From: Candidatus Puniceispirillum sp.
GTDB taxonomy: Bacteria > Pseudomonadota > Alphaproteobacteria > Puniceispirillales > Puniceispirillaceae
Length of the DNA stretch: 64,000 nt
Assembly: GCA_016778895.1 (NCBI GenBank)
Contig: JADHOR010000008.1
Location: 29,065-93,064, forward strand
Direction: 5' to 3'
Both the position numbers and the translations under genes were made by a program. Positions 29,459 through 38,942 of the stretch are shown piece by piece. How positions within the stretch are numbered: position 1 is the stretch's first letter; every line of letters starts with the position of its first letter. The notes below the pieces were generated by a model. It made no database searches and was not told where the DNA came from. It saw only the letters and a list, made by a program, of their open reading frames with translations.

Positions 29459-30637
29459 ATGAGCTATATATTCACATCTGAGTCTGTTTCAGAAGGCCAT
29501 CCTGATAAATTATGTGACCGTGTATCAGATACGGTTCTTGATCTATTTCTTAAATATGAGCCAGAGGCGCGTGTTGCTTGTGAAACCTTGGCAACAACAA
29601 ACCGGGTTGTTCTTGCTGGCGAGGTGCGCGCTAGCGAGACAAAGCTGGAACAGATCATGGCAGAGATCGAGCCAGCGGTTCGGGCTGCGGTGAAAGATAT
29701 CGGCTATGAGCAGGATGCGTTTCATCATGCACATTTTGAGTTCCAGAATTATTTGCATGAACAATCTAGTGATATTGCGATGGGTGTTGATTCTGGTGAC
29801 AATAAGGACGAAGGCGCCGGCGATCAGGGGCTGATGTTTGGGTATGCTTGTGATGAGACAGATGTGCTGATGCCTGCGGCAATTCATTATTCGCATCAGA
29901 TTCTAAAAAATCTCGCAACTGTCCGCAAACAAGACGCAGACTCAATTCTTGGCCCGGATTCGAAAAGCCAAATTAGCCTCGTTTATGATGATCAGGGGTG
30001 GCCAACTGGTGTGCATAAGGTTGTGCTGTCGACCCAGCATCATGAAAGGGCAACCAAGGCCGACATCCTTGCGCTGGTGACGCCGGTGATCGCCGATGTT
30101 TTGCCTGATGGCTGGATGGTTACCGGTGATGATTTGTTGGTTAACCCAACCGGGCAATTTATCATTGGCGGTCCGGATGGTGATACTGGCCTTACAGGTC
30201 GGAAAATTATTGTTGATACTTATGGCGGTGCTGCGCCGCATGGCGGTGGGGCGTTCTCTGGCAAGGACCCGACAAAGGTTGACCGGTCGGCAGCCTATGC
30301 CAGCCGCTATTTGGCAAAGAATGTTGTCGCGGCCGGTCTGGCGTCACGTTGCACAATCCAGATTGCGTATGCGATCGGCGTTGCCGAGCCGGTTTCACTT
30401 TATGCAAACACGCATGGAACAGGTAAAATTGACGACCAAAAGCTGCAAGATGCGTTGCGTGACTGTATGGATCTAACGCCGCGCGGTATTCGTCAGCATC
30501 TGGGGATGAATGCGCCGATTTATGTGCCAACTGCGGCCTATGGGCATTTCGGCCGCACTGCAGGCGAGGCTGGTCCGGGCAGCTTTAGCTGGGAAGCCAC
30601 TGATCTTGTTGGCGCATTAAATAGCGCGGTTCGTTAG
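29459..30637 (+). CDS. metK: S-adenosylmethionine synthetase
   Basis: Makes S-adenosylmethionine from methionine and ATP. The 392-residue protein has [17 protein letters not shown], the [12 protein letters not shown] signature (ATP site) and the phosphate-binding [25 protein letters not shown] lies upstream of the ATG. Only 32 nt separate it from lnt, leaving no room for the SAM-II riboswitch that controls metK-type genes in some alphaproteobacteria. Product SAM feeds neighbours such as TrmB and MiaB. Confidence 0.98.
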   Translation: MSYIFTSESVSEGHPDKLCDRVSDTVLDLFLKYEPEARVACETLATTNRVVLAGEVRASETKLEQIMAEIEPAVRAAVKDIGYEQDAFHHAHFEFQNYLHEQSSDIAMGVDSGDNKDEGAGDQGLMFGYACDETDVLMPAAIHYSHQILKNLATVRKQDADSILGPDSKSQISLVYDDQGWPTGVHKVVLSTQHHERATKADILALVTPVIADVLPDGWMVTGDDLLVNPTGQFIIGGPDGDTGLTGRKIIVDTYGGAAPHGGGAFSGKDPTKVDRSAAYASRYLAKNVVAAGLASRCTIQIAYAIGVAEPVSLYANTHGTGKIDDQKLQDALRDCMDLTPRGIRQHLGMNAPIYVPTAAYGHFGRTAGEAGPGSFSWEATDLVGALNSAVR

Positions 30638-30667
30638 GCATCCGCTGGATATAGGGCAGAAATTCCA

Positions 30668-31366
30668 ATGGCCGAACATGAGGCGCTTTCAACGGACGGG
30701 GCTCGGTCTGGCCTGCGCTTTTATGGCCGGCGCAAAGGCCGTCCTTTACGGGCGTTGATGAAGCGGCTTCTTGATGAGAAGCTGCCACAATGTGCCTTTG
30801 ATCTTGCACGCCCGCTTGAAGACCAGTTTGGCCGGCAGGTGGATCGGTATCTTGAGATCGGTTTTGGCGGCGGTGAGCATCTTGCCGGCCTTGCGACCGC
30901 GATGCCTGACTGCGATTTTATTGGTGCTGAGCCCTTTATTAATGGGGTTGCTAGCTTGCTTCGTCACCTTGAAGAGGGGCAGCTCAGCAATGTCCGTATC
31001 TGGCCGGATGATGTGCGGTTGATCCTACCGGCACTGGGGCAGGCTAGCCTTGCTGGTGCGTTTGTCATGTTTCCTGATCCATGGCCAAAAAAGCGCCATG
31101 CTGACCGCCGGATTCTGCAGCCGGCACTGCTTGGCCGGCTGGCAATGATGATCCGACCCGGTGGGCGGTTGGTTTTGGCAACCGATGATCCAACGGCGAA
31201 AAGCTGGCTATTGCAGGCGGCGATGGCGCATGATGATTTCATCTGGACGGCGCGGCGTCCGCATGACTGGCGGCACCGTCCATCTGACCTGCCTGAAACA
31301 CGCTATATGCGAAAGGCCGATCATGCCGGGCGCAAATCAGCATGGTTCTTGTTCCAGCGGCGTTAG
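30668..31366 (+). CDS. trmB: tRNA (guanine-N7-)-methyltransferase TrmB
   Basis: SAM-dependent enzyme forming m7G46 in tRNA. The 232-residue protein has the SAM-binding YLEIGFGGGEH, the conserved FIGAEPFINGV segment and the family hallmark FPDPWPKKRHADRR. It directly follows metK, and a strong terminator lies 78 nt after its stop, marking the end of the long tsaB-to-trmB run. Confidence 0.96.
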   Translation: MAEHEALSTDGARSGLRFYGRRKGRPLRALMKRLLDEKLPQCAFDLARPLEDQFGRQVDRYLEIGFGGGEHLAGLATAMPDCDFIGAEPFINGVASLLRHLEEGQLSNVRIWPDDVRLILPALGQASLAGAFVMFPDPWPKKRHADRRILQPALLGRLAMMIRPGGRLVLATDDPTAKSWLLQAAMAHDDFIWTARRPHDWRHRPSDLPETRYMRKADHAGRKSAWFLFQRR

Positions 31367-31443
31367 CGCAGCGCGGCTTATCGCTTGCTTTTTTAAGATG
31401 CTCCTACTATAATAAGGAAATTTAAAGCTGTCGCAGTTAGACG

Positions 31444-31466
31444 GTGGGCCACTGGCCCACTTTTTT
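31444..31466 (+). terminator. Intrinsic terminator between trmB and rimP
   Basis: GTGGGCC, a 3-nt loop ACT, GGCCCAC and then TTTTTT. The stem is 7 perfect pairs. It ends only ~30 nt before the rimP start, so rimP needs either a promoter overlapping this hairpin or read-through/attenuation. Confidence 0.85.
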
Positions 31467-31496
31467 ATTGCTTTTTTTGGGGGTTTAGGAGGCGTT

Positions 31497-31982
31497 TTGG
31501 TCGAAACCAAGATAAGCCAGATTATAGAAGATGCGGTTACCGAGCTGGGCTTTGGTCTGGTGCGGGTGCAGTATTCAGGTGGGCATGCCGGCCGCAATCA
31601 ATTGCAGATTATGGCTGAACCAAAACAAGACCGTGAAATGACGCTTGAAGATTGCCAGATGTTAAGCCGCCATATCTCGGCGTTGCTTGACGTAGATGAT
31701 CCGATTGGTAGTGCCTACGTGTTAGAAGTCAGCTCGCCTGGTATCGACCGGCCGCTCACACGGCTGGAAGATTATAACCGGTTCAACGGCGAGCTGGCGA
31801 AAATTACCTTGCGGATGATGCTTGATGGGCGTCGCCGTTTTCAAGGTCGGCTCACCGGCCTGTCAGCAGACGGAAAGATCGGGATTGAAACAAGTTTTGG
31901 TAGGTTTGAATTTGCCTTTGACGAGATTGAAGCGGCGCGCATTGATCCGAGTGAGATTTTTGCGCGACGAAGTCAAGGTTGA
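31497..31982 (+). CDS. rimP: Ribosome maturation factor RimP
   Basis: Cytoplasmic factor for 30S subunit maturation. The 161-residue protein has the N-terminal RimP domain (…DCQMLSRHISALLDVDDPIGSAYVLEVSSPGIDRPL, a strong family signature) and a C-terminal SH3-like domain. The start is TTG, supported by AGGAGG five nucleotides upstream and the absence of a suitable ATG. It heads the rimP-nusA-ylxR-infB-rbfA-truB-rpsO-pnp order. Confidence 0.94.
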   Translation: MVETKISQIIEDAVTELGFGLVRVQYSGGHAGRNQLQIMAEPKQDREMTLEDCQMLSRHISALLDVDDPIGSAYVLEVSSPGIDRPLTRLEDYNRFNGELAKITLRMMLDGRRRFQGRLTGLSADGKIGIETSFGRFEFAFDEIEAARIDPSEIFARRSQG

Positions 31983-32086
31983 AAGCCTCGAATGAATCAG
32001 ACGACGACCTAATCTTTAGCATTGCGCAGTTTCGTGAAAACGCCAGTTAAAAGACGGCGACAAGATAAACCAAAGGTGAAACAAAT

Positions 32087-33643
32087 ATGTACACATCATC
32101 AATTCCTGGCCTCGAGCTTATTCAAGTTGCCGATGTTGTGGCGCGTGAAAAGTCAATTGAGCGTGAAGAAGTCATTCTGGCGATGGAAGAAGCAATCCAA
32201 AAGGCTGGCCGTGCAAAATACGGGCTGGATCGTGATATTCGGGCGATAATTGATCGCAAAACCGGTGCCATTCTTCTGGAACGCTGGATCGAAGTTGTCG
32301 ACGAAGTTGAAGATGAGTTGATCCAGATGAACGCTGCCGAAGGTGCCAAGCAAAACCCGCCTTTAGCGGTTGGCGAATTCTGGCGACAGTCGTTACCGCC
32401 AATCGAATTTGGCCGGATTGCAGCGCAAACAGCAAAACAGGTAATTTCTCAAAAAGTGCGTGATGCCGAGCGGGCGCGTCAATTTCAGGAATATAAGGAC
32501 CGGATTGGCGAAATTGTCGTTGGTACGGTCAAGCGCGCCGAAAGCTACTCTATCACCGTTGATCTTGGCCGCGCCGAAGCTGTAATCCGCCGTGAGGAGA
32601 TGATTCCAAGGGAAAACCTGCGGCAGGGCGACCGTGTTCGGGCTTATATCATTGACGTTCGGGAAGAGCCACGCGGCCCACAGATTTTCCTGTCACGGGC
32701 TTGTAATGAATTTATGGCAAAACTGTTCACCCAAGAAGTGCCGGAAATCTATGATGGCATTATCGAGATCAAGGGCGTTGCCCGTGAGCCAGGAAGCCGT
32801 GCCAAAATTGCCGTGCTGTCGAATGATCCGGGAATTGATCCGGTTGGTGCTTGTGTTGGTATGCGCGGTAGCCGTGTACAGGCAGTCGTTGGCGAATTAC
32901 AGGGCGAAAAGGTTGAGATCATCCCTTATATTGAAGAGCCAGCCTCGTTTGTCGTCAATGCGCTTTCTCCTGCTGAAGTTGCCAAGGTGGTGATGGATGA
33001 GGTTGCTGGCCGGATGGAAGTTGTGGTTCCTGACGATCAGTTGAGCCTTGCCATTGGCCGTCGTGGGCAGAATGTACGTCTGGCCTCGCAATTGTCTGGC
33101 TGGTATATCGACGTGCTGACTGAGGCTGAAGAATCTGAGCGGCGTCAGGAAGAGTTCAAAACCCGTTCGTCACGCTTTATTGATGCGCTCAATATTGACG
33201 ATGTAATTGCGCATCTGCTGGTTGCAGAGGGTTTTGTCCTCCCTGAAGAAATCGCCGAAACTACTCTTGAAGAGCTTGCTACAATTCAGGGTTTTGACGA
33301 AGATATCGCCGCAGAATTGCAGAATCGTGCGATAGAATATGTTGAGCGCGAGTCAAATCGGATCAATATGGCGCTTGATGAAATGAAGGTCGCCGATGAT
33401 CTTCGCGCTTTTGAATATATCAGCCTTGCGATGCTGCTAACCCTTGCTGAAAACGACATTCGTACCCTTGACGATTTGGCCGGTCTTGATAATGAAGAAC
33501 TGGTCGAGCTGCTTGGTCAGCATGGCCTTAGCGATGATGGCGAAGCCGGTGATATTATCATGGCGGCACGAGCGCATTGGTTTGATGATGAAACCGCCGA
33601 TAGCACAGACACCGACGATATATCGGCACCGTCTGACAGCTAG
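32087..33643 (+). CDS. nusA: Transcription termination/antitermination protein NusA
   Basis: RNA polymerase-associated factor for pausing, termination and antitermination. The 518-residue protein has the N-terminal polymerase-binding domain (~1-130), S1 (~135-200), two KH domains (VGACVGMRGSRVQAVVGELQGEKVEII and LAIGRRGQNVRLASQL) and C-terminal helix-hairpin-helix acidic repeats (~355-500). It lies in the standard slot after rimP. Confidence 0.97.
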   Translation: MYTSSIPGLELIQVADVVAREKSIEREEVILAMEEAIQKAGRAKYGLDRDIRAIIDRKTGAILLERWIEVVDEVEDELIQMNAAEGAKQNPPLAVGEFWRQSLPPIEFGRIAAQTAKQVISQKVRDAERARQFQEYKDRIGEIVVGTVKRAESYSITVDLGRAEAVIRREEMIPRENLRQGDRVRAYIIDVREEPRGPQIFLSRACNEFMAKLFTQEVPEIYDGIIEIKGVAREPGSRAKIAVLSNDPGIDPVGACVGMRGSRVQAVVGELQGEKVEIIPYIEEPASFVVNALSPAEVAKVVMDEVAGRMEVVVPDDQLSLAIGRRGQNVRLASQLSGWYIDVLTEAEESERRQEEFKTRSSRFIDALNIDDVIAHLLVAEGFVLPEEIAETTLEELATIQGFDEDIAAELQNRAIEYVERESNRINMALDEMKVADDLRAFEYISLAMLLTLAENDIRTLDDLAGLDNEELVELLGQHGLSDDGEAGDIIMAARAHWFDDETADSTDTDDISAPSDS

Positions 33644-33663
33644 GCCATGAGGGGCTTTCTGTT

Positions 33664-34269
33664 ATGGCTGAGCGCACCTGTATCGCAACTGGGCAAACGC
33701 TTTCCCAGCAAAGGCTAATTCGCTTTGTTGTGGCGCCGGATGGCTATGCTCTTGCTGATCTTGCAGGGCGTTTGCCTGGCCGTGGTGCGTGGGTGAAAGC
33801 CGAAGAGGCGGTCATTCTAAAAGCTGATCAAAAAGGTCATTTTAAACGTGTTTTGGGTGTGGGTTTGAAATCGGCAGATGCCGATATTAAGGCCATTGCG
33901 TGTGGGCTAAGGGCGCGGATAATCGCCACTGCATCAATGGCGCGCCGCGCTGGGGCGCTTCTGGGCGGTGGCGGTAAGCTGCTATCGGAAGGCCATTTTG
34001 AAGGTCTGCTCGCAGCTATTGATGCGTCTCCGCGTGAGCTTGCTAAAATGAAATCAAAGCTTGAGGTCGATTGGGTCAGCCAATTATTTAGTGCTACCGA
34101 GCTTGGGCAGATTTGTGGGCGCGACAGTCTGGCTTTTGTCGGATTGCGCGCATTGGGCAGCGGTGGTGCAGGCAAATTAGTGCACATGGTTCACCAAGAT
34201 ATTTTGCGTTTAGAGGGATTTTACACAACAGCGGGTTGTAATGACCTGCCTGACCGGTGTATCACCTAG
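33664..34269 (+). CDS. YlxR-family RNA-binding protein with L7Ae-like domain
   Basis: A 201-residue protein. The N-terminal ~85 residues are a YlxR (DUF448) domain: RTCIATGQTLSQQRLIRFV, then DLAGRLPGRGAWV. The remainder (~75-190) resembles the L7Ae/S12e-like fold often fused to YlxR in alphaproteobacteria (MARRAGALLGGGGKL…). It sits between nusA and infB, as YlxR does in most bacteria; some YlxR proteins bind nucleic acid or RNase P, but the role here is not known. The C-terminal ~20 residues look degenerate. Confidence 0.88.
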   Translation: MAERTCIATGQTLSQQRLIRFVVAPDGYALADLAGRLPGRGAWVKAEEAVILKADQKGHFKRVLGVGLKSADADIKAIACGLRARIIATASMARRAGALLGGGGKLLSEGHFEGLLAAIDASPRELAKMKSKLEVDWVSQLFSATELGQICGRDSLAFVGLRALGSGGAGKLVHMVHQDILRLEGFYTTAGCNDLPDRCIT

Positions 34270-34329
34270 GCGGAACGGGTTGATCACAGCGTATAATCGC
34301 GGCGTGGTCGATGCCAAGAAAGGTTCAAA

Positions 34330-36918
34330 ATGACTGACGACAGCAGTAAACCAAAAAAACTGAGTCTCTCAGGTAGCAAACTGACGCTTGGCAATATTGA
34401 TGCCAGCAAGCTACGTGCAGGGCCAACAATTGGTAGTGCGCGTAAAACGGTACAGGTTGAGGTCCGGCGAAAACGCGCCCCTGCAGCACCGCAACGTGGC
34501 GGCGTACCAGTCGTTGAGCCAGCGGCGGTTGAACCGGTAAAAACCGAGGCTGCGCCGGCAGCAACTAGAGCACTGGCGGCGGATGATCGGTTAACCGCAC
34601 AAGAGCGTGCTGCCCGCGTTCGTGCCCTACAAGAAGGGCTGGCAAAAGCCGAAGCACCAGCCGCGAGCCAGACCGATGCTCTTTTTGAAGCGGCGAATAA
34701 CACTGTTGAAATACCGACTGAATTGGCCCCGCCAGAACCTTTTGCAGAAGTCGAATTGCCACTTGACCCGGTTGAGGCTCGTCGCGCTGCCGAGCTTGCC
34801 GAATTGCAGGAAATTGAAGTCGCAGAAGAGCGTCGTCGCAGCGAAGAAAATAGAAAGCACACCGATGCACATGCCGCTCGCGGGCAAGGTGCCGATAACA
34901 CATCAAGTGACGCGGCAGCGATTAATAAATTTGGGCCGACCCCAACCGAAATGCAAACGCGTCGGCGCCGCGAAGCCGAAGAAATGGTTCCGCGCCGTGC
35001 TGCCCCACGCCGCGATGCGTCAGGCCGCCGCCAATCTGGCAAAATGACCATTAACCAGGCGCTATCGGGTGATGAAAGCCGCCGCCAGCGCTCGCTGGCT
35101 TCGGTCAGACGTCAGCGTGAACGCGCTCGTATGCGTGAAGACCAACCACAGATTAAGCAGCTTCGTGATGTGGTGATTCCTGATAGCATCACTGTCGGTG
35201 AGTTGGCTAACCGTATGGCTGAGCGCACAGCTGATGTGGTGAAAGAGCTAATGAAGCTAAACATTATGGCAACCGCTACCCAGACAATCGATGGCGAAAC
35301 CGCCGAATTGGTCGCTGGTGAATTTGGTCACCGCATTCAGCGTGTGTCTGAGTCAGATATTGAGATTGGTCTTGGAGGTGATGATGATACGGCAGAAAGC
35401 CTAAAGCCGCGGCCGCCTGTTGTTACCATCATGGGCCATGTTGACCATGGTAAAACCAGCCTTCTTGACGCGATCCGCCGTACTGATGTTGCGGCTGGCG
35501 AATCGGGTGGTATTACCCAGCATATTGGTGCCTATCAGATTAAGACTGCGGCTGGTAACATCATTACTTTTATTGATACACCCGGCCATGAGGCCTTCAC
35601 CGAAATGCGGTCTCGTGGAGCCAACATTACCGATATTGTGGTGTTGGTCGTGGCCGCGGACGACTCGGTTATGATGCAGACCATCGAAGCGATCAATCAC
35701 GCCAAGGCAGCCGGCTGCCCGACGATTGTGGCGGTAAATAAATGCGACAAACCAGCCGCCGATCCGGCGCGCGTGCGCAGTGATTTGTTGCAGCATGAAA
35801 TCATCACTGAAGATTTTGGTGGTGATGTGCTTTGTGTTGATGTTTCGGCACATACCGGAATGGGCCTTGATAAGCTTGAAGAAGCGATCATGTTACAGGC
35901 TGAGCTTCTCGAGCTGAAAGCCAATCCTGACCGTCCGGCTGAGGGTGTTGTTGTCGAGTCGAAAGTAGAGCGCGGTAAGGGATCGGTTGCAACATTACTG
36001 GTTCAACGCGGTACCCTGAAGCAGGGAGATATTTTCGTCATGGGTGCGGAAAGCGGCCGCGTTCGCGCGCTGCTGGATGATCGCGGTAGAAAATTGCAAT
36101 CCGCCGGGCCGGGCCAGCCGGTTGAGATTCTTGGTCTGAATGGTACGCCAATGGCCGGCGATAATTGTGTTGTTGTTGAGAGCGAGGCGCGTGCGCGTGA
36201 AATTGCCGAATACCGGAGGCGCCGTAACCGTGACCATGAGGCCGCCCGCGGCGTACGTGGATCGGTTGAACAGATGCTGTCGGCAATTGCCGCTGGTGAG
36301 GCTGAAGAACTGCCGGTCGTGATCAAGACTGATGTACATGGCTCGCTTGAGGCGATCCGTGTGGCACTTGAAAAGCTGGGAACCGAACAGGTAAAGGTCC
36401 GGTTGCTATCAGCCGGTGTTGGCGCTCTGAGCGAGTCAGACATCAGTCTTGCAGCTGCATCGAATGCGATTGTTATCGGCTTTAATGTGCGGGCGATCCC
36501 GCAAGCGCGTGACCTGGCCAGGCGTGATGGTGTTGAAATACGCTACCACTCGATTATCTATGAACTCATCGACGAGGTAAAAGCGGCTATGGGTGGTCTT
36601 TTGAGCCCGGATACGCAGGAGGATTTCATTGGCTATGCCGAAATTCGTCAGGTCTTTGGCGTTTCGAAGATTGGCAAAATCGCCGGTTGTCTGGTGACCG
36701 AAGGCGTGATCAAGCGTGGCTGCAAGGTTCGTTTGCTGCGTGATAATGTGGTCATCCATGAAGGATCGCTCAAAACCCTAAAGCGCTTTAAGGACGAGGT
36801 CAAAGAAGTGCGCGAAGGCTTTGAATGTGGAATGGGTTTTGAGAACTATTCCGATATTCAGGAAGGCGATATGATCGAATGTTTCGAGCTCCGTGAAGTG
36901 GCACGTACGCTTGATTAA
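34330..36918 (+). CDS. infB: Translation initiation factor IF-2
   Basis: GTPase that positions initiator tRNA on the ribosome. The 862-residue protein has a long charged, Ala/Glu/Arg-rich N-terminal region (~1-270), an IF2_N domain (~275-350), then the G domain with G1 GHVDHGKTS near residue 368, G3 DTPGHEAF and G4 NKCDKP. Domains II, III ([14 protein letters not shown]) and IV (…[18 protein letters not shown]) complete it. It lies in the nusA-infB operon; no frameshift was noticed. Confidence 0.98.
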   Translation: MTDDSSKPKKLSLSGSKLTLGNIDASKLRAGPTIGSARKTVQVEVRRKRAPAAPQRGGVPVVEPAAVEPVKTEAAPAATRALAADDRLTAQERAARVRALQEGLAKAEAPAASQTDALFEAANNTVEIPTELAPPEPFAEVELPLDPVEARRAAELAELQEIEVAEERRRSEENRKHTDAHAARGQGADNTSSDAAAINKFGPTPTEMQTRRRREAEEMVPRRAAPRRDASGRRQSGKMTINQALSGDESRRQRSLASVRRQRERARMREDQPQIKQLRDVVIPDSITVGELANRMAERTADVVKELMKLNIMATATQTIDGETAELVAGEFGHRIQRVSESDIEIGLGGDDDTAESLKPRPPVVTIMGHVDHGKTSLLDAIRRTDVAAGESGGITQHIGAYQIKTAAGNIITFIDTPGHEAFTEMRSRGANITDIVVLVVAADDSVMMQTIEAINHAKAAGCPTIVAVNKCDKPAADPARVRSDLLQHEIITEDFGGDVLCVDVSAHTGMGLDKLEEAIMLQAELLELKANPDRPAEGVVVESKVERGKGSVATLLVQRGTLKQGDIFVMGAESGRVRALLDDRGRKLQSAGPGQPVEILGLNGTPMAGDNCVVVESEARAREIAEYRRRRNRDHEAARGVRGSVEQMLSAIAAGEAEELPVVIKTDVHGSLEAIRVALEKLGTEQVKVRLLSAGVGALSESDISLAAASNAIVIGFNVRAIPQARDLARRDGVEIRYHSIIYELIDEVKAAMGGLLSPDTQEDFIGYAEIRQVFGVSKIGKIAGCLVTEGVIKRGCKVRLLRDNVVIHEGSLKTLKRFKDEVKEVREGFECGMGFENYSDIQEGDMIECFELREVARTLD

Positions 36919-36993
36919 ATCCGGCTAGATACCGGGCAAGTAATGGTGCAGTGCGTGCCGATCTGGCGCGCGCCAGCTGCGGAGATCAGGGTA

Positions 36994-37380
36994 ATGCCGT
37001 CAAAATCGCGTCGTCCGCAAAATGCAACTGGCCCAAGCCAGCGTCAGTTACGCGTTGGTGAGACTTTGCGTCATGCTTTGTCAGAAATACTGATGCGTGA
37101 GGATTTCTTTGATCCTGACCTTGCCAATGTGTCGATCACTATTTCAGAAATTTCTGTCAGCCCAGATCTGGCGAATGCGCGCGTTTATACGATGCCGCTT
37201 GGCGGGGTTAATATCGAGCTTGTGTTGCCGGCATTGAACCGTCTTGCGCCGGTGATCCAGTCGCTTGTTGCAAAGAAAATCCATTTACGGCGTACGCCGA
37301 GGCTGCGGTTCCTGCTCGATGACAGTTTTGAGAATGCAGCGCGGATGAACAAGCTTTTTGCCGCAATCCGCCAAGAGTAA
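36994..37380 (+). CDS. rbfA: Ribosome-binding factor A
   Basis: Small KH-fold protein for late 30S maturation and 16S rRNA processing. The 128-residue form begins MPSKSRRPQNATGPSQRQLRVGETLRHALSEIL and contains the RbfA signature VSISEISVSPDLANARVY-like segment (here VSITISEISVSPDLANARVY) and …LRFLLDDSFENAARM. The ATG at 36994 is chosen over one at 36943 because GGAG lies 9 nt before it and the upstream 17 residues do not look like RbfA. Confidence 0.94.
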   Translation: MPSKSRRPQNATGPSQRQLRVGETLRHALSEILMREDFFDPDLANVSITISEISVSPDLANARVYTMPLGGVNIELVLPALNRLAPVIQSLVAKKIHLRRTPRLRFLLDDSFENAARMNKLFAAIRQE

Positions 37381-37387
37381 TGGCGCG

Positions 37388-38320
37388 ATGGCACGCAAAC
37401 GTGGTCAGCCGGTTCACGGCTGGGTTAATCTAGATAAACCAAAGGGTATCAGTTCGGCAAAGGCTGTTGCCATTGTCCGACGTGTCTTTGATGCAGCAAA
37501 AGCAGGTCATGGTGGCACGCTAGACCCGTTGGCAAGTGGTATTTTGCCGATTGCGCTTGGTGAGGCGACCAAAACTGTTTCCTTTGCCATGGGTCAACAA
37601 AAATCATATGAATTTGAGCTGGCTTGGGGCAGTGAGACAAGTACTGATGATACTGAAGGTGAAGTCACGCGCCAGTCAGATCACCGGCCAGATGATGCCG
37701 CAATTGATACAGCGCTGGTAAAGTTTCAAGGCGATATCGAGCAGGTACCGCCAGTTTATTCGGCAATCAAGGTTGATGGAAAACGTGCTTATGAACTGGC
37801 CCGAAACGCAGCGGATGATGCGCCGGAAATAACCCTGGAATCACGGCCGGTTTATATTGAATCATTTCGCCGGATTGCAGCGGATGAACATCATGCCCGA
37901 TTTTATGTGGCCTGCGGCAAGGGCGCCTATATCCGCGCGCTGGCAAGAGATTTGGGTCGTGAACTTGGCACGGCAGCTCATGTAACGGCATTGCGCCGGC
38001 TTTCGGTTGGACAATTTCACGCCGATCATGCGATTTCGCTGGATTTTTTGGAAAGCCTACCGCATAGTGCGCCCGCTTTCGAGCATTTGCATCCTGTTGT
38101 GAGTGCGCTGGACGACATCCCGGCGCTACCCATTTCGGGGAACGAGGCAACCAAGCTTCGCCATGGCCAGACGCTTCCTGCGATTAGTGCATCGGCACAG
38201 GATCGGTTTCAGGCGCTTCTGACCGGTGCAACCGCAATCGCAATGGACGGTGAACGTCCGGTGGCGCTGGTGGTGATCAAGGCTGGCGCGGTATGTCCCG
38301 TTCGTGTGCTGAATATTTAA
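37388..38320 (+). CDS. truB: tRNA pseudouridine(55) synthase
   Basis: Converts U55 in the T loop of tRNAs to pseudouridine. The 310-residue protein opens HGWVNLDKPKGISSAKAV and has the catalytic Asp46 in GHGGTLDPLASGILPIALGEATK, followed by the …PPVYSAIKVDGKRAYELAR motif and a PUA-like C terminus. The start follows the rbfA stop by 7 nt; an in-frame upstream start would overlap rbfA and is not supported. Confidence 0.97.
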   Translation: MARKRGQPVHGWVNLDKPKGISSAKAVAIVRRVFDAAKAGHGGTLDPLASGILPIALGEATKTVSFAMGQQKSYEFELAWGSETSTDDTEGEVTRQSDHRPDDAAIDTALVKFQGDIEQVPPVYSAIKVDGKRAYELARNAADDAPEITLESRPVYIESFRRIAADEHHARFYVACGKGAYIRALARDLGRELGTAAHVTALRRLSVGQFHADHAISLDFLESLPHSAPAFEHLHPVVSALDDIPALPISGNEATKLRHGQTLPAISASAQDRFQALLTGATAIAMDGERPVALVVIKAGAVCPVRVLNI

Positions 38321-38346
38321 CTTAAACCCGTTCACAGGAGGTTTTG

Positions 38347-38616
38347 ATGTCGATTACACAGGAGCGTAAGGCCGAGCTGATCAAAGAGTTTGGTAAAAAC
38401 GACAAGGATTCAGGATCTGCATCAGTTCAGGTGGCTATTTTGTCTGAGCGCATTCGTAACCTGACTGAGCATCTTAAAGACCATAAGAAAGATTTTGGTT
38501 CACGCCGCGGTCTTTTGACCATGGTTGGTCAGCGTCGCAGTCTGCTTGACTATATCAAGGCTGGCGATGTGGCGACCTACAAGGCGCTAATCGAAAAGCT
38601 TGGCCTACGCCGCTAG
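38347..38616 (+). CDS. rpsO: 30S ribosomal protein S15
   Basis: Primary 16S rRNA-binding protein of the 30S platform. The 89 residues match S15 throughout ([16 protein letters not shown]…, [32 protein letters not shown]). A perfect AGGAGG precedes the ATG. It is followed by a strong terminator and then pnp, the conserved rpsO-pnp order. Confidence 0.99.
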   Translation: MSITQERKAELIKEFGKNDKDSGSASVQVAILSERIRNLTEHLKDHKKDFGSRRGLLTMVGQRRSLLDYIKAGDVATYKALIEKLGLRR

Positions 38617-38640
38617 TCCTGACAAAATTGAAGATTAATA

Positions 38641-38673
38641 AAAACCGTCCTGTCATCTGGCAGGGCGGTTTTT
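38641..38673 (+). terminator. Intrinsic terminator after rpsO
   Basis: AAAACCGTCCTG and CAGGGCGGTTTT form a 12-pair stem with one G-U pair around an 8-nt loop, running into TTTTT. It ends the rimP-rpsO operon or partially terminates before pnp. Confidence 0.9.
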
Positions 38674-38854
38674 GCATGTGGCGCATTTTATTTGCTTTTT
38701 TCGAAATTGCGTGCGAGAAAAGCTCAAGACCGATGGGATTGTGAGTTAACAGGGCACGAACAAGGCCGATTGAGGGTGCCCCCGACAGCCAGATGCAGAC
38801 AGAGCGTTGGCACGAAGAGACAACCTTCAAAACATTTTAAGTCCCTAGTCACAG

Positions 38855-38881
38855 CAATGCGCATCATGAGGATGCGCGTTG
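38855..38881 (+). promoter_or_regulatory. Hairpin in the pnp leader
   Basis: CAATGCGCATC and GATGCGCGTTG pair over 11 bp (one G-U) with a 5-nt loop, followed by TATTTTTG. It lies 62 nt before the pnp ATG. It could be a second terminator/attenuator or, by analogy with E. coli pnp, an RNase III-cut hairpin used for PNPase autoregulation; the analogy is inference. The rest of the 326-nt rpsO-pnp gap shows nothing else. Confidence 0.55.
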
Positions 38882-38942
38882 TATTTTTGCTGCTCTCTCG
38901 CCGAATTGATGGCGTTGAGATGAAATGAAAGAGATGAAATAG

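Noticed and set aside
38692..38928. A 78-codon open frame between rpsO and pnp.
   Set aside because: It has no recognisable domain, no ribosome-binding site, biased basic composition, and overlaps the leader hairpin; more likely non-coding.
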